Shown one piece after another: positions 45,201-55,084 of a DNA stretch of 64,000 bases; position 1 is the first letter of the stretch, and each line of letters opens with the position of its first letter. Made by a program: the position numbers and the translations under genes. Where the stretch lies: NCBI RefSeq assembly GCF_030345075.1, contig NZ_CP128361.1, forward strand, positions 6,634,001 to 6,698,000. The letters are read 5' to 3'. The notes under the pieces were generated by a model, which saw only the letters and a program-made list of their open reading frames with translations, made no database searches and was not told the origin of the DNA. Source of the stretch: Solwaraspora sp. WMMA2065. GTDB taxonomy: Bacteria; Actinomycetota; Actinomycetes; Mycobacteriales; Micromonosporaceae.

Positions 45201-48200
45201 TGAGTGCGAGCTGGCCCTGGCCGGTGGGGTCGCTGTCATGGGGACGCCCAGCATGTTCGTCGAGTTCAGCGAGCAGCGTGGGTTGGCGCCGGATGGGCGG
45301 TGCAAGTCGTTCTCGGATGACGCGGACGGGACGGCGTGGTCGGAGGGGGTGGGTGTGTTGGTGGTGGAGCGGTTGTCGGATGCGCGGCGTCGTGGTCATG
45401 GGGTGTTGGCGGTGGTGCGGGGTAGTGCGGTGGGTTCGGATGGTGCGTCGAACGGGTTGACGGCGCCGTCGGGTCCGGCGCAGGAGCGGGTGATTCGGCG
45501 GGCGTTGGCGGTGGCGGGTGTGTCGGCGGGGGGTGTGGATGTGGTGGAGGCGCATGGTACGGGGACGCGGTTGGGGGATCCGATCGAGGCGCAGGCGTTG
45601 TTGGCGACGTATGGGCGGGGTCGGGACGCGGATCGTCCGTTGTGGTTGGGGTCGTTGAAGTCGAACATCGGTCATGCGCAGGCGGCGGCGGGTGTGGGTG
45701 GTGTGATCAAGATGGTGATGGCGTTGCGGGCGGGGGTGTTGCCGCGGTCGTTGCATGTGTCGGAGCCGTCGTCGCATGTGGACTGGTCGGCGGGTGGGGT
45801 GCGGCTGTTGACCATGGCGCGGCCGTGGCCGGGTACCGACGGACCGCGTCGGGCGGGGGTGTCGTCGTTCGGGTTGAGTGGGACGAACGCGCATGTGATC
45901 GTGGAGGAGGCGCCGGGGGATGTGGCTGTGGGTTGGGGGGTGGAGCCGCCGACGCACCACTTCGACCACCAGCGCTACTGGATCAGCAGCCGGAGCTGGG
46001 CGAGCGACCCCGCCGCGATCGGCCTCGACGCGATCGGCCACCCGGTGCTCGGCGCCGGACTGAGCACCCCGGAGCCGGGCGTGAAGCACTTTACCGGCAG
46101 GCTGGCCCTGGCCAGCCAGCCCTGGCTGGCCGACCACCGGGTGGACGGGCAGGTGCTCTTTCCCGGCGCGGGCTTCATCGATCTGGCCCTGTCCGCCGCG
46201 GCCGAGATCGGCTGCGCGCGGATCGACGAGCTCACCGTGCACGCGCCACTGACCCTCGGCGAGGGCGGCGTGGACGTCCAGGTAGTCGTCACCGCAGCCG
46301 ACCCGGCCGGGGTACGGCAACTGAGCATCCACTCCCGGGACCGCAACGAAGCGCGCGACGCCGTCTGGCGCCAGCACGCGTCGGGCAGTATCCGGCCCAC
46401 CGGTCCGTCGGACAGCCCGCCGCCGGGGCCACGGCTGGACGAATGGCCGCCACCCGACGCCGTACCGCTGCCGATCGACGCCCTGTACGGGCGGCTCGCC
46501 GAGCGCGGCCTCGGATACGGCCCGTCGTTCCAGGCGGTACGGGCGGCATGGCGCCGGGGCACCGAGGTCTTCGTCGAGGTGTCCGTGGCCGACGCGGCCA
46601 TGGACCGGTTCACCCTGAACCCGGCCGTGCTCGACGCGACCACCCACGTCCTGCTCGACGGTGACGGGCCGGTGGAGGTGCCGTTCAGCTGGCGGGGGGT
46701 CACCCTGCGGCACGCCGGTGTCGAGACGGTACGGGCGCGCATCGCCCCCGTCGGTGAACGCGATCTGTCGCTGACGCTCGCCGACGTGGCGGGAGAGCCC
46801 GTCGCCCAGATCGAGACGATCGTGGCCCGGGCGCTGCCGTCGACCAGCGAGCCGGCCGGGGCCGTCCACGAACTGCGGTGGCAGGCCGGGCCCCGGTCGG
46901 CGCCGGACGCCGCACCGTACCTCGAATGGGACGCCCGCCCACCCGGACAGCTCGATCCGGTGCCGGTCGTGCTGCGGTGCGCGTCCGCCGACGAACTGCC
47001 GGCGGATGATCCGGTCGCCGCGACCCACCAGAGCGTGACACGGATCCACGACGCGTTGTGTGACTGGCTAGCCGACGAACGGTACGCGGCAGCCAAGTTG
47101 GCCATCGTCACGCGCGGCGCGGTGAGCGTACGGGCAGGTGGTGGGGCTGTCGCGGGTGGGCCGGACGATCCTGACGTCGACCTCGCCGCCGCTGCGGTGT
47201 GGGGTCTGGTCCGCGCGGCGCAGGCGGAGAACCCCGACCGGTTTCTCCTGGTCGACCAGGACGGGCGGGCCGAGTCCGCACAGGTGCTCCCCGCCGCCCT
47301 GGCCAGCGGGGAGACCGAGCTGGCGATCCGGGGCGGGGAGCTGCTGGTGCCCCGGCTGACGGTGGCACCGGTGCCACCGTCGCCCGCGCGGCGCGCCCTG
47401 CCGCCGGACGGGACGGTGCTGATCACCGGCGGCACCGGTGGTCTCGGCGCGGTCGTGGCCCGCCACCTCGTCGCCACGTACGGCGCACGGCGTCTGCTGC
47501 TGGTCAGCCGTCGGGGAGGTCAGGCGCCGGGCGCCGCCGAGCTGGTGGCCGAACTGACCGGCATGGGGGCCGAGGTCGCGGTCGTGGCCTGCGACGTCGC
47601 CAATCGCGACGCGGTCGGCGAGCTGCTGGCCGGTGTGCCGGCCGCGTACCCGCTGACCGCGGTCGTGCACGCGGCCGGCCTGCTCGACGACGGGGTGCTG
47701 ACGGCGCTGACCCCGCAGCGGATCTCCGCCGTCCTGCGGGCCAAGGTGGACGCCGCCTGGCATCTGCACGAGCTCACCGCCGACTCCGAACTGTCCGCGT
47801 TCGTGCTCTTCTCGTCGGTCGCCAGTGTCGGCGGCGCGGCCGGGCAGGCCAACTACGCGGCGGCCAACGCGTTTCTCGACGGGCTCGCCCAGCATCGGCA
47901 CGCACGCGGGCTGACGGCACAGTCGCTGCTGTGGGGTCGGTGGGCGACCGGAGACGACATGGCAGCTCGACTGTCCACGGTCGATGGCGGTCGGCTCTCC
48001 CGGTCCGGACTGCTGCCGCTGTCGGCCGAGGAAGGGCTCGCGCTGCTGGACACCGCGCTCGCCAGTGACGCCGACGTGCTCGTGCCGGCCAAGTTCGACG
48101 TCGCGGCGCTGCGTGCCGAAGGCTGGGCGACGGCACCGGTGTTCCTCGGCCTGACCGGCCCGGTCACGCCGGTGCCGGCCGGACCGCTCGCCGCCTCGAC

Positions 48201-48792
48201 GACGTCACCTGCGGGTGCCTCGCCCACGGGCGCGGGTGTCCCGGCCGGTGCGGGTACCGCACCGGTGGCTACCGACGGTGCCGATCGGCTCGCGGACCTG
48301 CCGGCGACAGAGCGCCGCGCCGTGCTGCTCGAGCTGGTGCGGGCACATGCGTCGGCGGTGCTCGGCCATGATCGAGCCGACGCGGTCTCCGCCGAGCAGG
48401 GGTTCCTCGACATCGGATTCGATTCGTTGACCGCGCTGGAGCTGCGCAACCGACTGACCGGTGCAACCGGGCGGAAGCTGCCGGCCACGCTGATCTTCGA
48501 CTATCCGAGTGTCGCCGCCGTCGCGGACCATCTGACCGCCGAGTTCGGCGCCGACGAGTCCCGCCGGATCGGCGAGCACTTGGCGACCCTCGAAGCGACC
48601 CTGGAAGCGGCGCTCGCCGGGGTCGGTCCCGGCGACGAGCAGCGCCTGGCGTTGGCGGCACGCCTGCAGGCGTTGGCGGGACGGCTGGCTCCACCTCCAG
48701 ACAGGACGGGGTCGACCGCCGACGAGTTGGGTTCGTCGAGCGCCGAGGAGTTGTTCGAGCTGTTGGACGGGGAACTCGGCCGGTCCCGCTGA
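39223..48792 (+). CDS. Type I PKS, two modules (second lacks AT)
   Basis: A 3189-residue PKS starting 7 bp after the giant PKS. Order: docking coil (1-34); KS (Cys193)-AT (Ser641, His738)-DH-KR-ACP; KS (Cys1976)-no AT-DH-KR-ACP; C-terminal docking helix ([16 protein letters not shown]). The AT has HAFH (malonyl). The first KR carries the VADAG variant and the second the usual LDD. The first DH has a Ser/Asp-rich insert near residues 1042-1072. The second KS passes from [15 protein letters not shown] straight to [11 protein letters not shown]. The start is GTG 39223 with CGGAGGG 10 bp upstream. There is no thioesterase, so the chain must pass to a PKS encoded outside the window before reaching the terminal protein at the left end. 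Confidence 0.95.
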   Translation: MEASVAEIVEALRKSMLDNDRLRRENEAITAAAAEPVAIVGMGCRYPGGVGSPAQLWDLVAAGRDAIGPFPTDRGWDVESLYHPEPGKPGRSYTRSGGFLYDAAGFDADFFGISPREATAMDPQQRQLLEVSWEALENAGIDPRSLRGGRTGVFAGVMYHDYGAGGSDGSLISGRIAYTLGLEGPAVTVDTACSSSLVALHWAIQSVRRGECPLALVGGVTVMATPETFIEFSRQRGLAADGRCKSFSDDADGTGWAEGAGVLVVERLSAARRNGHRILAVVRGSAVNSDGASSALTAPNGSAQQRVIHQALDSAGLRPDDVDVVEAHGTGTTLGDPIEAHALLSTYGRGRRRPLWLGSLKSNIGHTQAAAGVGGVIKMVESMRHRTLPRTLHADRPSRQVDWSAGPVQLLTEAQDWPAGERPRRAAVSSFGISGTNAHVVIEEGDPDPAPAADRPAEGPVAVPLSARSAQAVREQAARLLDRLDAVPQESPAAVATTLAAARTVMDYRAALVVTSRADLVDGLRQLADGRGGPGVWQGENTAGGTALLFTGQGSQRLGAGRELYQRYAPFAVALDEICQLLDPQLDRPLRSVMWAEPGSAEAALLDQTAYTQAAVFAIEVSLYRLLAAWGVRADFVCGHSIGEIAAAQVAGVLTLPDACRLVAARGRLMQALPPGGAMVAVSAAAGQVEPLLVDGASLAAVNGPASVVVSGQESAVLATVAQCEKLGHRTIRLSVSHAFHSPLMEPMLPAFARTAAALDYAEPDIALVSTATGALADGSVLGNAEYWVRQVRGTVRFRDAVGALVEVGATTFVEIGPDAVLAPLAMRCVEPTGRTFAATMRRARPEPEELLGALARSYVNGCPVDWSAVLGADRRPGVPLPTYPFQHQRFWLPPRDTTPTDVESIGMTPLAHPLLSVVVPAPDADSVVLSGRLSPTRQPWLADHEVLGTVLVPGSAYVELARRAGEHVGCDLLRELALQTPLVLPAGSGAALQVLVGAADHAGIRSVQIFSRLDDTGAWTRHAVGSLAPAAAGIPNGVGTSASDSSASDLTTTDRSTSDLVTSNPSRSDLAGVTRATEHGQPEWPPPGATALPAAEAYDRLARRGYRYGPAFRGLTAAWRRGDELFAEVSLPEPAAGYGLHPALLDAALHVGLLVDDDQDVALLPFTWSDFKLAAVGVRAVRVRLTRVRGDVETRLVVTDTDDRPVASVRSIIARPVSRDQLAATHPAVGDALFTIGWRPAAAGHRDEPLPGRVDAIGDDLDLGGHVHPDLDGLLAAVAADDVDIAGADAADGFPGAAAPMIVCVRVETLTATSGGTLLPRLRSNVTGLLTVLRRWLTEPRLAATRLVVLTTAAVPTTAGDGVGDLAVAPLYGLLRAAQAEHPGAIQLIDVDGHVDGATLRRAIATDEPELAVRGNRILSPRLVPTPPAAPPGFASDGTVLVTGGTGGLGGLVARHLVRVHGVRHLVLVGRRGSGAPGVGELCAELSGLGARVRVVGCDVADRGAVAGVLAGIDVDHPLTAVVHAAGVADAGTLETLTGRQMESMLAAKVDGAWHLHELTRELPLAAFVLFSSAAGTLLAAGQGGYATANVFLDALAAHRRAENLPAVSLAWGLWDTATGMGAALTEADRRRMTRLGLPALPVDDGLALADASFAADAALVLPVRIDQRALAARTDQVPALLRDLAATGTGAGLEQRSSAGPFTDVSGADRDRRLLDLVRRHVATVLGHAGPEQVAPRRAFAELGFDSLSALELRNQLEGATGVRLPATLVFDHPNSQSVADFLGTELDRHAGVSPAALTGPAGTATAAPADAPEDDPIAIVGMACRFPGGVVSPEGLWDLVVGEGDATGEFPVDRGWDTEALFDPRPGRVGRSYVRRGGFLYDAAGFDAGFFGVGPREAREMDPQQRLFLEVSWEALRRAGVEPASLAGSRTGVYAGVMYHDYGPTGSAGSVVSGRVAYHLGLEGPAVSVDTACSSSLVALHLAVDALRSGECELALAGGVAVMGTPSMFVEFSEQRGLAPDGRCKSFSDDADGTAWSEGVGVLVVERLSDARRRGHGVLAVVRGSAVGSDGASNGLTAPSGPAQERVIRRALAVAGVSAGGVDVVEAHGTGTRLGDPIEAQALLATYGRGRDADRPLWLGSLKSNIGHAQAAAGVGGVIKMVMALRAGVLPRSLHVSEPSSHVDWSAGGVRLLTMARPWPGTDGPRRAGVSSFGLSGTNAHVIVEEAPGDVAVGWGVEPPTHHFDHQRYWISSRSWASDPAAIGLDAIGHPVLGAGLSTPEPGVKHFTGRLALASQPWLADHRVDGQVLFPGAGFIDLALSAAAEIGCARIDELTVHAPLTLGEGGVDVQVVVTAADPAGVRQLSIHSRDRNEARDAVWRQHASGSIRPTGPSDSPPPGPRLDEWPPPDAVPLPIDALYGRLAERGLGYGPSFQAVRAAWRRGTEVFVEVSVADAAMDRFTLNPAVLDATTHVLLDGDGPVEVPFSWRGVTLRHAGVETVRARIAPVGERDLSLTLADVAGEPVAQIETIVARALPSTSEPAGAVHELRWQAGPRSAPDAAPYLEWDARPPGQLDPVPVVLRCASADELPADDPVAATHQSVTRIHDALCDWLADERYAAAKLAIVTRGAVSVRAGGGAVAGGPDDPDVDLAAAAVWGLVRAAQAENPDRFLLVDQDGRAESAQVLPAALASGETELAIRGGELLVPRLTVAPVPPSPARRALPPDGTVLITGGTGGLGAVVARHLVATYGARRLLLVSRRGGQAPGAAELVAELTGMGAEVAVVACDVANRDAVGELLAGVPAAYPLTAVVHAAGLLDDGVLTALTPQRISAVLRAKVDAAWHLHELTADSELSAFVLFSSVASVGGAAGQANYAAANAFLDGLAQHRHARGLTAQSLLWGRWATGDDMAARLSTVDGGRLSRSGLLPLSAEEGLALLDTALASDADVLVPAKFDVAALRAEGWATAPVFLGLTGPVTPVPAGPLAASTTSPAGASPTGAGVPAGAGTAPVATDGADRLADLPATERRAVLLELVRAHASAVLGHDRADAVSAEQGFLDIGFDSLTALELRNRLTGATGRKLPATLIFDYPSVAAVADHLTAEFGADESRRIGEHLATLEATLEAALAGVGPGDEQRLALAARLQALAGRLAPPPDRTGSTADELGSSSAEELFELLDGELGRSR
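43537..43827 (+). repeat. KR-encoding repeat, copy 2
   Basis: Second copy of the 291-bp KR tract (see 33895-34185). Both copies encode VADAG in place of VLDDG, and both stand out by G/T-ending codons. Confidence 0.88.
45273..45974 (+). repeat. KS/AT-deletion-junction repeat, copy 2
   Basis: Second copy of the 702-bp KS tract spanning the AT-deletion junction. Upstream similarity with copy 1 continues, with more differences, back to about 45089. In this gene the whole KS from about 44690 uses the same atypical G/T-ending codons, so the imported tract is longer here. Confidence 0.92.
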
Positions 48793-49064
48793 GGTCTTCG
48801 TCGGTGGGTCGCTGGCCGGTGACGCGCCCTACGAGTGAGATCCTTGGCTGGTTCGACCGGCCGCAGGTGGTGCCCCGTCGCGGTGGGTCGCGGGTTCCAC
48901 CGGGACCGGGTCGAGCCGGCGGCCCCCCTTCGCCGGCGAGGGAGTGCGACACTGTCAAAGTCGGTGAGTGTGACGGGCCCGGCTCCGGCGGCAGCGGTTG
49001 GTCCGGACGAGTTCGGTGGTCGACGGCCGGTGGTGGCCGAGGTGGTTCGGTAGGAGGAGTTGGC
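48793..49064. other. Intergenic region ending the PKS block
   Basis: A 272-bp gap between the last PKS gene and the cold-shock-domain gene. I see no convincing hairpin terminator and no coding sequence of my own choosing. An AGGAGGAG ribosome binding site occupies its end (49052-49059). It is the likely right boundary of the macrolactam cluster. Confidence 0.5.
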
Positions 49065-49484
49065 ATGGGTGTCGGTCGGGTGGTGCGGTTCGACGAGGGC
49101 CGTGGGTACGGTTTCATCGCACCGGACGACGGTGGCGACGACGTCTTCGTCCACGCCGGGGAGTTGACCCAACGGGGAATCCGGGTGGCTACCGGCACCC
49201 GCGTGTCGTTCAAGGTGATCGACGGCGGCCGGGGGCCGAAAGCGTACGACGTCGAGATCATCGATGATGCCACCGCTCCCACCGGGGGCCCGGGCGGTCG
49301 TACGGCGGGCGCTTCCGGCGAGGGCGGCGACGACGAGCTCTGCGAGATCTTCTCCGAGCCGGAGTACCTGCAGCGGATCACCGAGCTGTTGCTGTCCGAC
49401 GCGTCGTACCTCACCGGTGCGCAGATCGTCGAGTTGCGTGGGCACCTGCTGCGGTTCTCCCGCAAGTGCGGCTGGGTCGACTGA
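49065..49484 (+). CDS. Cold-shock-domain protein with C-terminal extension
   Basis: A 139-residue protein. The first roughly 68 residues form a cold-shock domain with an RNP1-like motif RGYGFI and RNP2 VFVHA, which bind single-stranded RNA or DNA. A Gly-rich linker and a helical C-terminal part follow (ELCEIFSEPEYLQRITELLL onward). Two-part cold-shock proteins of this size are common in actinobacteria, whereas the classic Csp is about 67 residues. ATG 49065 is preceded by AGGAGGAG at 5 bp, so the long open frame upstream is not used. It is probably housekeeping and unrelated to the PKS cluster. Confidence 0.9.
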   Translation: MGVGRVVRFDEGRGYGFIAPDDGGDDVFVHAGELTQRGIRVATGTRVSFKVIDGGRGPKAYDVEIIDDATAPTGGPGGRTAGASGEGGDDELCEIFSEPEYLQRITELLLSDASYLTGAQIVELRGHLLRFSRKCGWVD

Positions 49485-49575
49485 CTTCCCGACCACCCGC
49501 TACCGCCGAGCACGGCCGACAAGGAGCAGGGGCGAAAAGCAGGTTTGCCCCGCGCAGGTCGGGTAGACAGCCCGG

Positions 49576-50442
49576 ATGACCGGGTCCGAGCCTCCGGCGT
49601 ACAGCCCCGCGGCAAGCCCGAGCGCCGCGCGACCGGCGCTGCCCGTGCTGATGTACCACTCGATCACTTCGGCGGCCCGGGGGCCGCTGCGGTCACTCGC
49701 CGTCGGGCCGGCCCGGTTCGCCGAGCAACTCGCCGCGCTCGCCGACGCCGGATATCGGATGGTAGGCCTCAGCGAGGCGCTCGACCTGCTCGACGACGCG
49801 GCGATCGACCGCAACCGGCCGGCTCCGTCGATGGTCGCGCTCACCTTCGACGACGGGTACGCCGATTTCCTCACCCGCGCGCTGCCGCTGCTGGACGCCG
49901 CGAACGCCCGGGCCACCCTCTACCCGTCGGTCGGGCACCTCGGGCAGTACGCCGACTGGCTGGGCCAGTGGGCCGACGAGTTCGGCCCGCTGCTGGACTG
50001 GACCCAGTTGGACGAGGTGGCCGGGTCGGGCCGGGTCGAGATCGGCTCGCACGGTCTGCTGCACCATCCGCTCGACGTCCTGCCGCCGCAGCGGGCGGCG
50101 GACGAGATCGTCGTCGCCCGGGACCGTCTCGAACAGCGGTTCGGCATCCCGGTCCGGTCGTTCTGCTACCCGCACGGCTACCACGACTGGCGGGTCCGGG
50201 CGGCGGTCCGCCGGGCCGGGCACGACAACGCGTGCGAGGTGGGCCGACGGCGGTACCGGCCGGGCGACCGGCGGCTCGCCGTACCCCGGCTGCTGCCGAC
50301 CGGTGACCACGACGGCACCGCGCTGCTCGACCTGGTCCGCACCGGCGGACCTCGGATGGTGCCGCAGGCGAAACGACTGGCCCAGCCCGCCTGGCGGTTG
50401 ACCCGGCGGGTGGCCCGGCGGGCCGGCCGGCAGTTGACGTGA
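49576..50442 (+). CDS. Polysaccharide deacetylase (NodB homology)
   Basis: A 288-residue carbohydrate esterase family 4 protein. The metal-binding and catalytic motif LTFDDGYADF lies near residues 91-100, and the second motif GSHGLLHHPLDV supplies the His pair. LMYHSI near the N-terminus and YPHGYHD further on are typical of the family. It removes N- or O-acetyl groups from a surface polysaccharide or peptidoglycan. No clear signal peptide is visible; the first 20 residues are Pro/Ala/Ser-rich. It overlaps the GH16 gene by 4 bp (GTGA), and the pair faces the glycosyltransferase operon, which suggests a shared glycan. Confidence 0.9.
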   Translation: MTGSEPPAYSPAASPSAARPALPVLMYHSITSAARGPLRSLAVGPARFAEQLAALADAGYRMVGLSEALDLLDDAAIDRNRPAPSMVALTFDDGYADFLTRALPLLDAANARATLYPSVGHLGQYADWLGQWADEFGPLLDWTQLDEVAGSGRVEIGSHGLLHHPLDVLPPQRAADEIVVARDRLEQRFGIPVRSFCYPHGYHDWRVRAAVRRAGHDNACEVGRRRYRPGDRRLAVPRLLPTGDHDGTALLDLVRTGGPRMVPQAKRLAQPAWRLTRRVARRAGRQLT

Positions 50443-51371
50443 CGGCCCGCCGTTGGTGGCGGCGCGGCGGCCTGCTGGCGGTCGCGGCCGGCCTTGCCAC
50501 GCTGGTCCTGACCCTCGGTGTGCTGGTTCCGCTACTGCAGCACCGTGCCAACCAACCCGACCAGCCCGACCAGACCAGCCAGCCTGGTCAGCCCGACGGG
50601 ACCGGTCAGCCGGACTCCGGCGGCGGACCGCCGCCGGCCGGGCCGCCACCCACCACGGCCGGCGGCGACCGGACGACGAACCCGTCCGGGATCGCCCTGC
50701 CCACCGGCGATCTGCCCGGCTGGCGGCAGATCTTCGTCGACGACTTCGACGGCACCGAGCTGAGCGACGACTGGTTCGCCTACTCCGGGCAGCCGGACGG
50801 TGATCCGGGCGGCTGGTTCGACCCCGGCCACGTGTCGGTCGGCGCCGGCATGCTCACCATCGGCGGCTGGCGGGAAGCCAGCCGGGACAACATCTACGTC
50901 ACCGGCGGGGTGTCCAATCGGCGGGCGGTGACCCGCAGCTACGGCCGGTACGACATCCGGTTCCGGATGGACCAGGGCACCGGGATCGCGTACGCGCTGC
51001 TGCTCTGGCCGGGCGACAACGTCTATCCGCCGGAGATCGACATCGCCGAGGACAACGGCAAGGGCCGGGACCGGATGTACGGGGTGCTGCATCCGGTGAC
51101 CGGCGACCAGATCGGGCATGACGTCGGCGGCGACTTCACCCGCTGGCACACCGCCGGTCTGGAGTGGACGCCGGACCGGCTGGTCTACACCCTGGACGGC
51201 GAGCCCTGGGCGACGGTCACCGGCGCACAGGTGCCCGACGAGCCGATGGCGCTCGCTCTGCAGAGCCAGGCGTGGTACTGCGGGCACACCTGGGAGGCCT
51301 GCCCGGACGAGACGACACCGGACGTGGTCAACCTCCAGATCGACTGGGTCGCCATCTACGCTCCGGCCTGA
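50439..51371 (+). CDS. Secreted or membrane-anchored GH16 family glycoside hydrolase
   Basis: A 310-residue protein with a basic N-terminus and one hydrophobic segment (about residues 11-32, signal peptide or anchor), then a Pro/Gln/Gly-rich linker of about 50 residues and a GH16 jelly-roll domain. The catalytic EIDIAE motif gives nucleophile Glu199, Asp201 and acid/base Glu204. GH16 enzymes cut or transglycosylate beta-1,3/1,4-glucans, agar-like or related polymers; the exact substrate is not visible. It starts GTG 50439 in overlap with the deacetylase. Its stop is 30 bp from the end of the convergent membrane-protein gene. Confidence 0.92.
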   Translation: MTARRWWRRGGLLAVAAGLATLVLTLGVLVPLLQHRANQPDQPDQTSQPGQPDGTGQPDSGGGPPPAGPPPTTAGGDRTTNPSGIALPTGDLPGWRQIFVDDFDGTELSDDWFAYSGQPDGDPGGWFDPGHVSVGAGMLTIGGWREASRDNIYVTGGVSNRRAVTRSYGRYDIRFRMDQGTGIAYALLLWPGDNVYPPEIDIAEDNGKGRDRMYGVLHPVTGDQIGHDVGGDFTRWHTAGLEWTPDRLVYTLDGEPWATVTGAQVPDEPMALALQSQAWYCGHTWEACPDETTPDVVNLQIDWVAIYAPA

Positions 51372-51401
51372 TGCCCGGCAGGGCGTCCGCTGTCGGCACC
51401 G

Positions 51402-53732
51402 TCACCCGGCGTACCGGTAGACGGTGACGTCGTCGCTGCGCTGGAAGACCGACCAACGGTCCCGGCCGTCGAGCAACCGCTCCAGGCGGTCCAACGACCC
51501 GGGCGCAAAGTAGCCGAAGTAGTCGGACTGCCGCCGCATACCGTCGCTGACCACCAGGTACGCCGGGTCGCCGGCGAACGAGCCGAGGAACTCTTCGATC
51601 GTCGGCAGGTGCTCGCCGTCCAGCGCGGCGCCGCGCAGTTGCGCCCCGACCACCAGGTCCGGCTCGCCAGCCGGCACATCGGTGTTGAACCCCGGATACG
51701 CCGCCGTCAGCCGACTGGGAAAGTTGGACGTGGCAACGGCGATGGTGGCACCGGGCTCGGCGGCGGCGTACAGCTGGCGGGCGGCGGCCACCTCGTCGGC
51801 GGTCTGCCGGTCCACGGCCAACTGCCCGTGCCGACCCTGCACCGTACCGAGGGCGAAGCCGCCGAGCGCCACAGCGACCGCCACCGCCGCGACCGGCCCC
51901 AGCCACCGCCGACGCCGGCCAACCCGACGCAGGTCGGCGCGGTCAACCCGACGCAGGTCGGCCCGGTCGACAACCGCGCGGGCGATCAGGAAGGCGCACC
52001 ACGGCGCGGAGAACAGGAACACCCGGTAGATCGCCTCGCCGCCGTAGCTCTGCGCCGCGAGCAGGACGAACGGCGTGGCGGCCAGCAGCGCCGGCACCAG
52101 CACGGTACGCAGCCGGCGACGGTACGCCAGCACCGCCAGCACGGTCAGCGCCCAGACGGTCAGCGCGAGCGTACGGACCACGATCGCCGAGAACGCCTGC
52201 CCGGTCGAACCCCAGCTCTCGGCGTTGCCGGCGGCGTTGGCGAAGATGTCGAACCCGTCGAAGACGCCGAACGCCTCCGACACGAACCCGAACCGGGGCA
52301 GCAGGTAGCCGAGCACGACCGCGCCCATCGCCAGCGGCAGCCAGCGGGGCCGGACCAGCCGCAGCGCGGCCAGCACGGCCACCTGCGCCACCACCAGGTA
52401 CGGCGACAGCTGGTGGGCGGCGGTGAGCACGGCCAGCAGCGCCAACGCCGCCACTGTCGCCCAGCCCCGGACCCGGCGGTCCGGTCCATCTCGGCGGTCC
52501 GATGCGCTGCCACCGGTCGGCGAGCGCAGCCAGGTCAGCACGATCAGCAGCACCCCGAGGCTGAGCAGGAAACCGAATGCCTGCGGGGACAGGTAGTCCT
52601 CTTCCACCCAGTTGACCGCGAAGAACCCGAACACGGTCAGGTACGCCACCCGCCGGTCGTCGGCGAGGGTACGGGCGATGGCGTACAGCACCGGGGCGGC
52701 GGCCAGGTTGAAGAAGACCGGCGACCAGTCGGCCAGCGCCGCCGGGGCGATGCCACCGGCCGCGCCGAGCTGGGCGGCACCGGCGAACAACGCCGGCCAC
52801 TGCTGGTAGATGTCGGTCGCCGAGTCGACCGGGTTGCCGGCTGCGATGAGGTCGATCACCCCTAGGTGCTTGTACGTCCAGGCGTACTGCGGTTGGTCCA
52901 GCAGCAGCGGGGTGGTGCCGTGCAGCAGCACGACCAGCAGCACCAGGTAGCCGGCGGCAGCCAGCCCGCGCCCGGTGGCCCGGTCGGCGGCGGTAGGCCG
53001 GTCGGCGGTGGGCCGCAGCCCGGCGAGCGCGGCGACGAAGCCGGCGACGGTGAGCGCCAGCGCGGCCAGGAAGACCGGACTGACGGCGCCGAGCAGCCCG
53101 AAACCGCCCACCTGCGCCACATCGGTGCGGGACACCGCGATCCACCACAGCGCCAACGCCGCACCGATCACCACGGCATGCGCCAGCAGCGGCCGCCGTG
53201 CGACAGCCGGGCGCCCGGCGAGGCCCGCCCGCCGGGCGTACGGCCACCGTCGGACCGGCCCGGGGCGGGAACCGTGGCCGTGGCCGGCCCGCGTGATGCG
53301 GAGCAGGCCGGCGGCGCTGACGGCCGCCACCGCCACCGCCAGCGCGCCGACGGCCAGCCTGGGCTGCCACCAGCCGGCCCAGACCGATCCGGTGGCCACG
53401 GCTGCGTAACCGGCCAGGCTGGCCAGTACGGTCGTCGCCCACCGGGTCGCCGCCGGCCGGACGGTCAGGTGACTGAGCAGCGCGGCACCGGGGCCCAGGG
53501 CGGCGAACGCGACCGCAGTCGGGGCCTGCCACGGGCCGCCGGCTGCCAGACCGAGCAGCGCCAGGACCGCGACGACCAGACCGGTGCCCGCCTGACCGGT
53601 CCGGCCGGCACGCGGGTCGGGTGCGGTGTCGACAGCTGGCGCGGTGTGGACACCAGGCGCGGTGTCGACGGCCGGCCCGGCTGCCGGTGCCTGGGGGAGC
53701 GGGCGGACGGGGCGCAGGGCGAGATAGGTCAT
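51402..53732 (-). CDS. Large polytopic membrane protein, GT-C-like, of surface glycan operon
   Basis: A 776-residue integral membrane protein with well over ten hydrophobic segments spread from about residue 50 to 620, and a soluble C-terminal region of about 150 residues. The size, segment pattern and an extracytoplasmic-looking tail resemble GT-C glycosyltransferases or polymerases of exopolysaccharide loci, but I see no diagnostic catalytic motif and the function is inferred from position. A short direct repeat encodes two VDRADLRR units near the end of the membrane part. It is the last gene of a five-gene minus-strand operon and overlaps the flippase gene by 4 bp. Confidence 0.8.
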   Translation of the reverse strand: MTYLALRPVRPLPQAPAAGPAVDTAPGVHTAPAVDTAPDPRAGRTGQAGTGLVVAVLALLGLAAGGPWQAPTAVAFAALGPGAALLSHLTVRPAATRWATTVLASLAGYAAVATGSVWAGWWQPRLAVGALAVAVAAVSAAGLLRITRAGHGHGSRPGPVRRWPYARRAGLAGRPAVARRPLLAHAVVIGAALALWWIAVSRTDVAQVGGFGLLGAVSPVFLAALALTVAGFVAALAGLRPTADRPTAADRATGRGLAAAGYLVLLVVLLHGTTPLLLDQPQYAWTYKHLGVIDLIAAGNPVDSATDIYQQWPALFAGAAQLGAAGGIAPAALADWSPVFFNLAAAPVLYAIARTLADDRRVAYLTVFGFFAVNWVEEDYLSPQAFGFLLSLGVLLIVLTWLRSPTGGSASDRRDGPDRRVRGWATVAALALLAVLTAAHQLSPYLVVAQVAVLAALRLVRPRWLPLAMGAVVLGYLLPRFGFVSEAFGVFDGFDIFANAAGNAESWGSTGQAFSAIVVRTLALTVWALTVLAVLAYRRRLRTVLVPALLAATPFVLLAAQSYGGEAIYRVFLFSAPWCAFLIARAVVDRADLRRVDRADLRRVGRRRRWLGPVAAVAVAVALGGFALGTVQGRHGQLAVDRQTADEVAAARQLYAAAEPGATIAVATSNFPSRLTAAYPGFNTDVPAGEPDLVVGAQLRGAALDGEHLPTIEEFLGSFAGDPAYLVVSDGMRRQSDYFGYFAPGSLDRLERLLDGRDRWSVFQRSDDVTVYRYAG

Positions 53733-55084
53733 CCGGCACCTCCGGTGTCGGCGGTAACGGTCTCGGACTCGGCGGTACGTCGGGCCCAGGCCGGGGCGCT
53801 CGTCGCGTCGCCGGTCGCCCGGTACCGGCGGATCAGCCCGGGAAGCAGCACGATCGCCACTGCGGCCTGTGCCGTACACAGCGCGGCCGCCGGCGCGATG
53901 ATTCCGACCCGGGGCAACCCGACCCAGCTGACCAGCAGGAACGCGGCGATGCCGACCGACTGCACGGTCACCACCGGCCACATCCGCTTCTCCATCATCG
54001 CGAACGCGCAGTAGAGCAGGATCACCCCGGTGAACGGCAGTGACAGCCCGATCAGTCGCAGCGTGTCGGCACCCTCGGCGGCGTACTGCCCGCCGAGCAG
54101 CCGCAGCAGCGGCCCGGCCGCCCCGGCGAGCACCGCCGCACCCGGCAGCACCACCGCGGCGACCAGCAGGACCGCCCGGTCGACGTGCGCCCGGGCCGCC
54201 GCCGCGTCGCTGGACGCGGTGACCACGAACGAGGTGACGACGTTCCACAGCAGGGTGCTGCCGGCCACCCCGATCACCCACGGGATGTAGAAGTAGGCGC
54301 TGGCGGTGGCGCCCAGCACGCTGGCCACCAGCACCGGCGGCAGGTACGCGACCGCGTTGGTGAGCAGCCCGTTGACGTACTCGGCGGAGGCGAAGCCGAG
54401 CAGCTCCCGCCGGGCCGGAGCCGGCGCCTCCGGAGCGCTTCGGGCGTGCGCCGGGGCGAGCCGGGCCAGCACCCACCAGTTGACCCCGAGCATGGTCGCC
54501 AGCATCGGCGCCGACCAGGCGAGCAGCATCCCGTCACCGGCGGCGGTGCCGGCCAGCAGCGGCAACAGCGCAACCTTGGCGGTGGACGCGATCACGTTCT
54601 TCGCCGGTACGCTGCCGGCCCGCCGCAGCGCGGTCAGCACTCCGTCGGTGATGAAGAAGATCGCCGTGCCGACCACGGCGGCGACGAAGAGCAGCCGCTG
54701 CGTCGGTGCCGGGCCGATGATGCCGGTGCCCATGCCGAGGGCCAGGAACCCGCCGCTGAGCAGCAGGGACATCGCCGCCGACGCGGCGTATCCGGCGAGC
54801 ACCAGCCGGCGGGTGTGCCGACCGGCGCCGGGCAGGAACCGCGCGTACAGGTTGATCAGGTTGAGTTGGGCGAGCCCGGCCAGCAGCGTCATCGCCGACA
54901 CCGCCGCCGATGCCCGGCCGACCGCCTCCGGCGCGAACCAGCGGGCGGCCACCACCCAGAACACGAACCCCAGCGCGGCGCTGGCCACCGTCGAGGTCAT
55001 CAGCGCCGCCGCGCTGCGCAGCAGTGCCGGCCGGCGGACCATCACCGCCGCCGTTGGCGGGACGGTCGTGCCGGCGGCGGTCAC
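53729..55084 (-). CDS. Wzx-like polysaccharide flippase
   Basis: A 451-residue protein with about 12-14 hydrophobic segments and the layout of the polysaccharide-specific MOP (Wzx/RfbX) transporters. The first helix region AALGFVFWVVAARWFAPEAV is typical of the family. It should move lipid-linked glycan units across the membrane. The start is GTG 55084, overlapping the upstream glycosyltransferase by 4 bp; its stop overlaps the next gene by 4 bp. Such coupling to three glycosyltransferases supports the flippase role. Confidence 0.86.
   Translation of the reverse strand: MTAAGTTVPPTAAVMVRRPALLRSAAALMTSTVASAALGFVFWVVAARWFAPEAVGRASAAVSAMTLLAGLAQLNLINLYARFLPGAGRHTRRLVLAGYAASAAMSLLLSGGFLALGMGTGIIGPAPTQRLLFVAAVVGTAIFFITDGVLTALRRAGSVPAKNVIASTAKVALLPLLAGTAAGDGMLLAWSAPMLATMLGVNWWVLARLAPAHARSAPEAPAPARRELLGFASAEYVNGLLTNAVAYLPPVLVASVLGATASAYFYIPWVIGVAGSTLLWNVVTSFVVTASSDAAAARAHVDRAVLLVAAVVLPGAAVLAGAAGPLLRLLGGQYAAEGADTLRLIGLSLPFTGVILLYCAFAMMEKRMWPVVTVQSVGIAAFLLVSWVGLPRVGIIAPAAALCTAQAAVAIVLLPGLIRRYRATGDATSAPAWARRTAESETVTADTGGAG

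Noticed and set aside
48804-49064. N-terminal extension of the cold-shock-domain protein
   Set aside because: The extension is low-complexity Gly/Arg/Pro sequence, while a strong AGGAGGAG site precedes ATG 49065, which starts the conserved domain.
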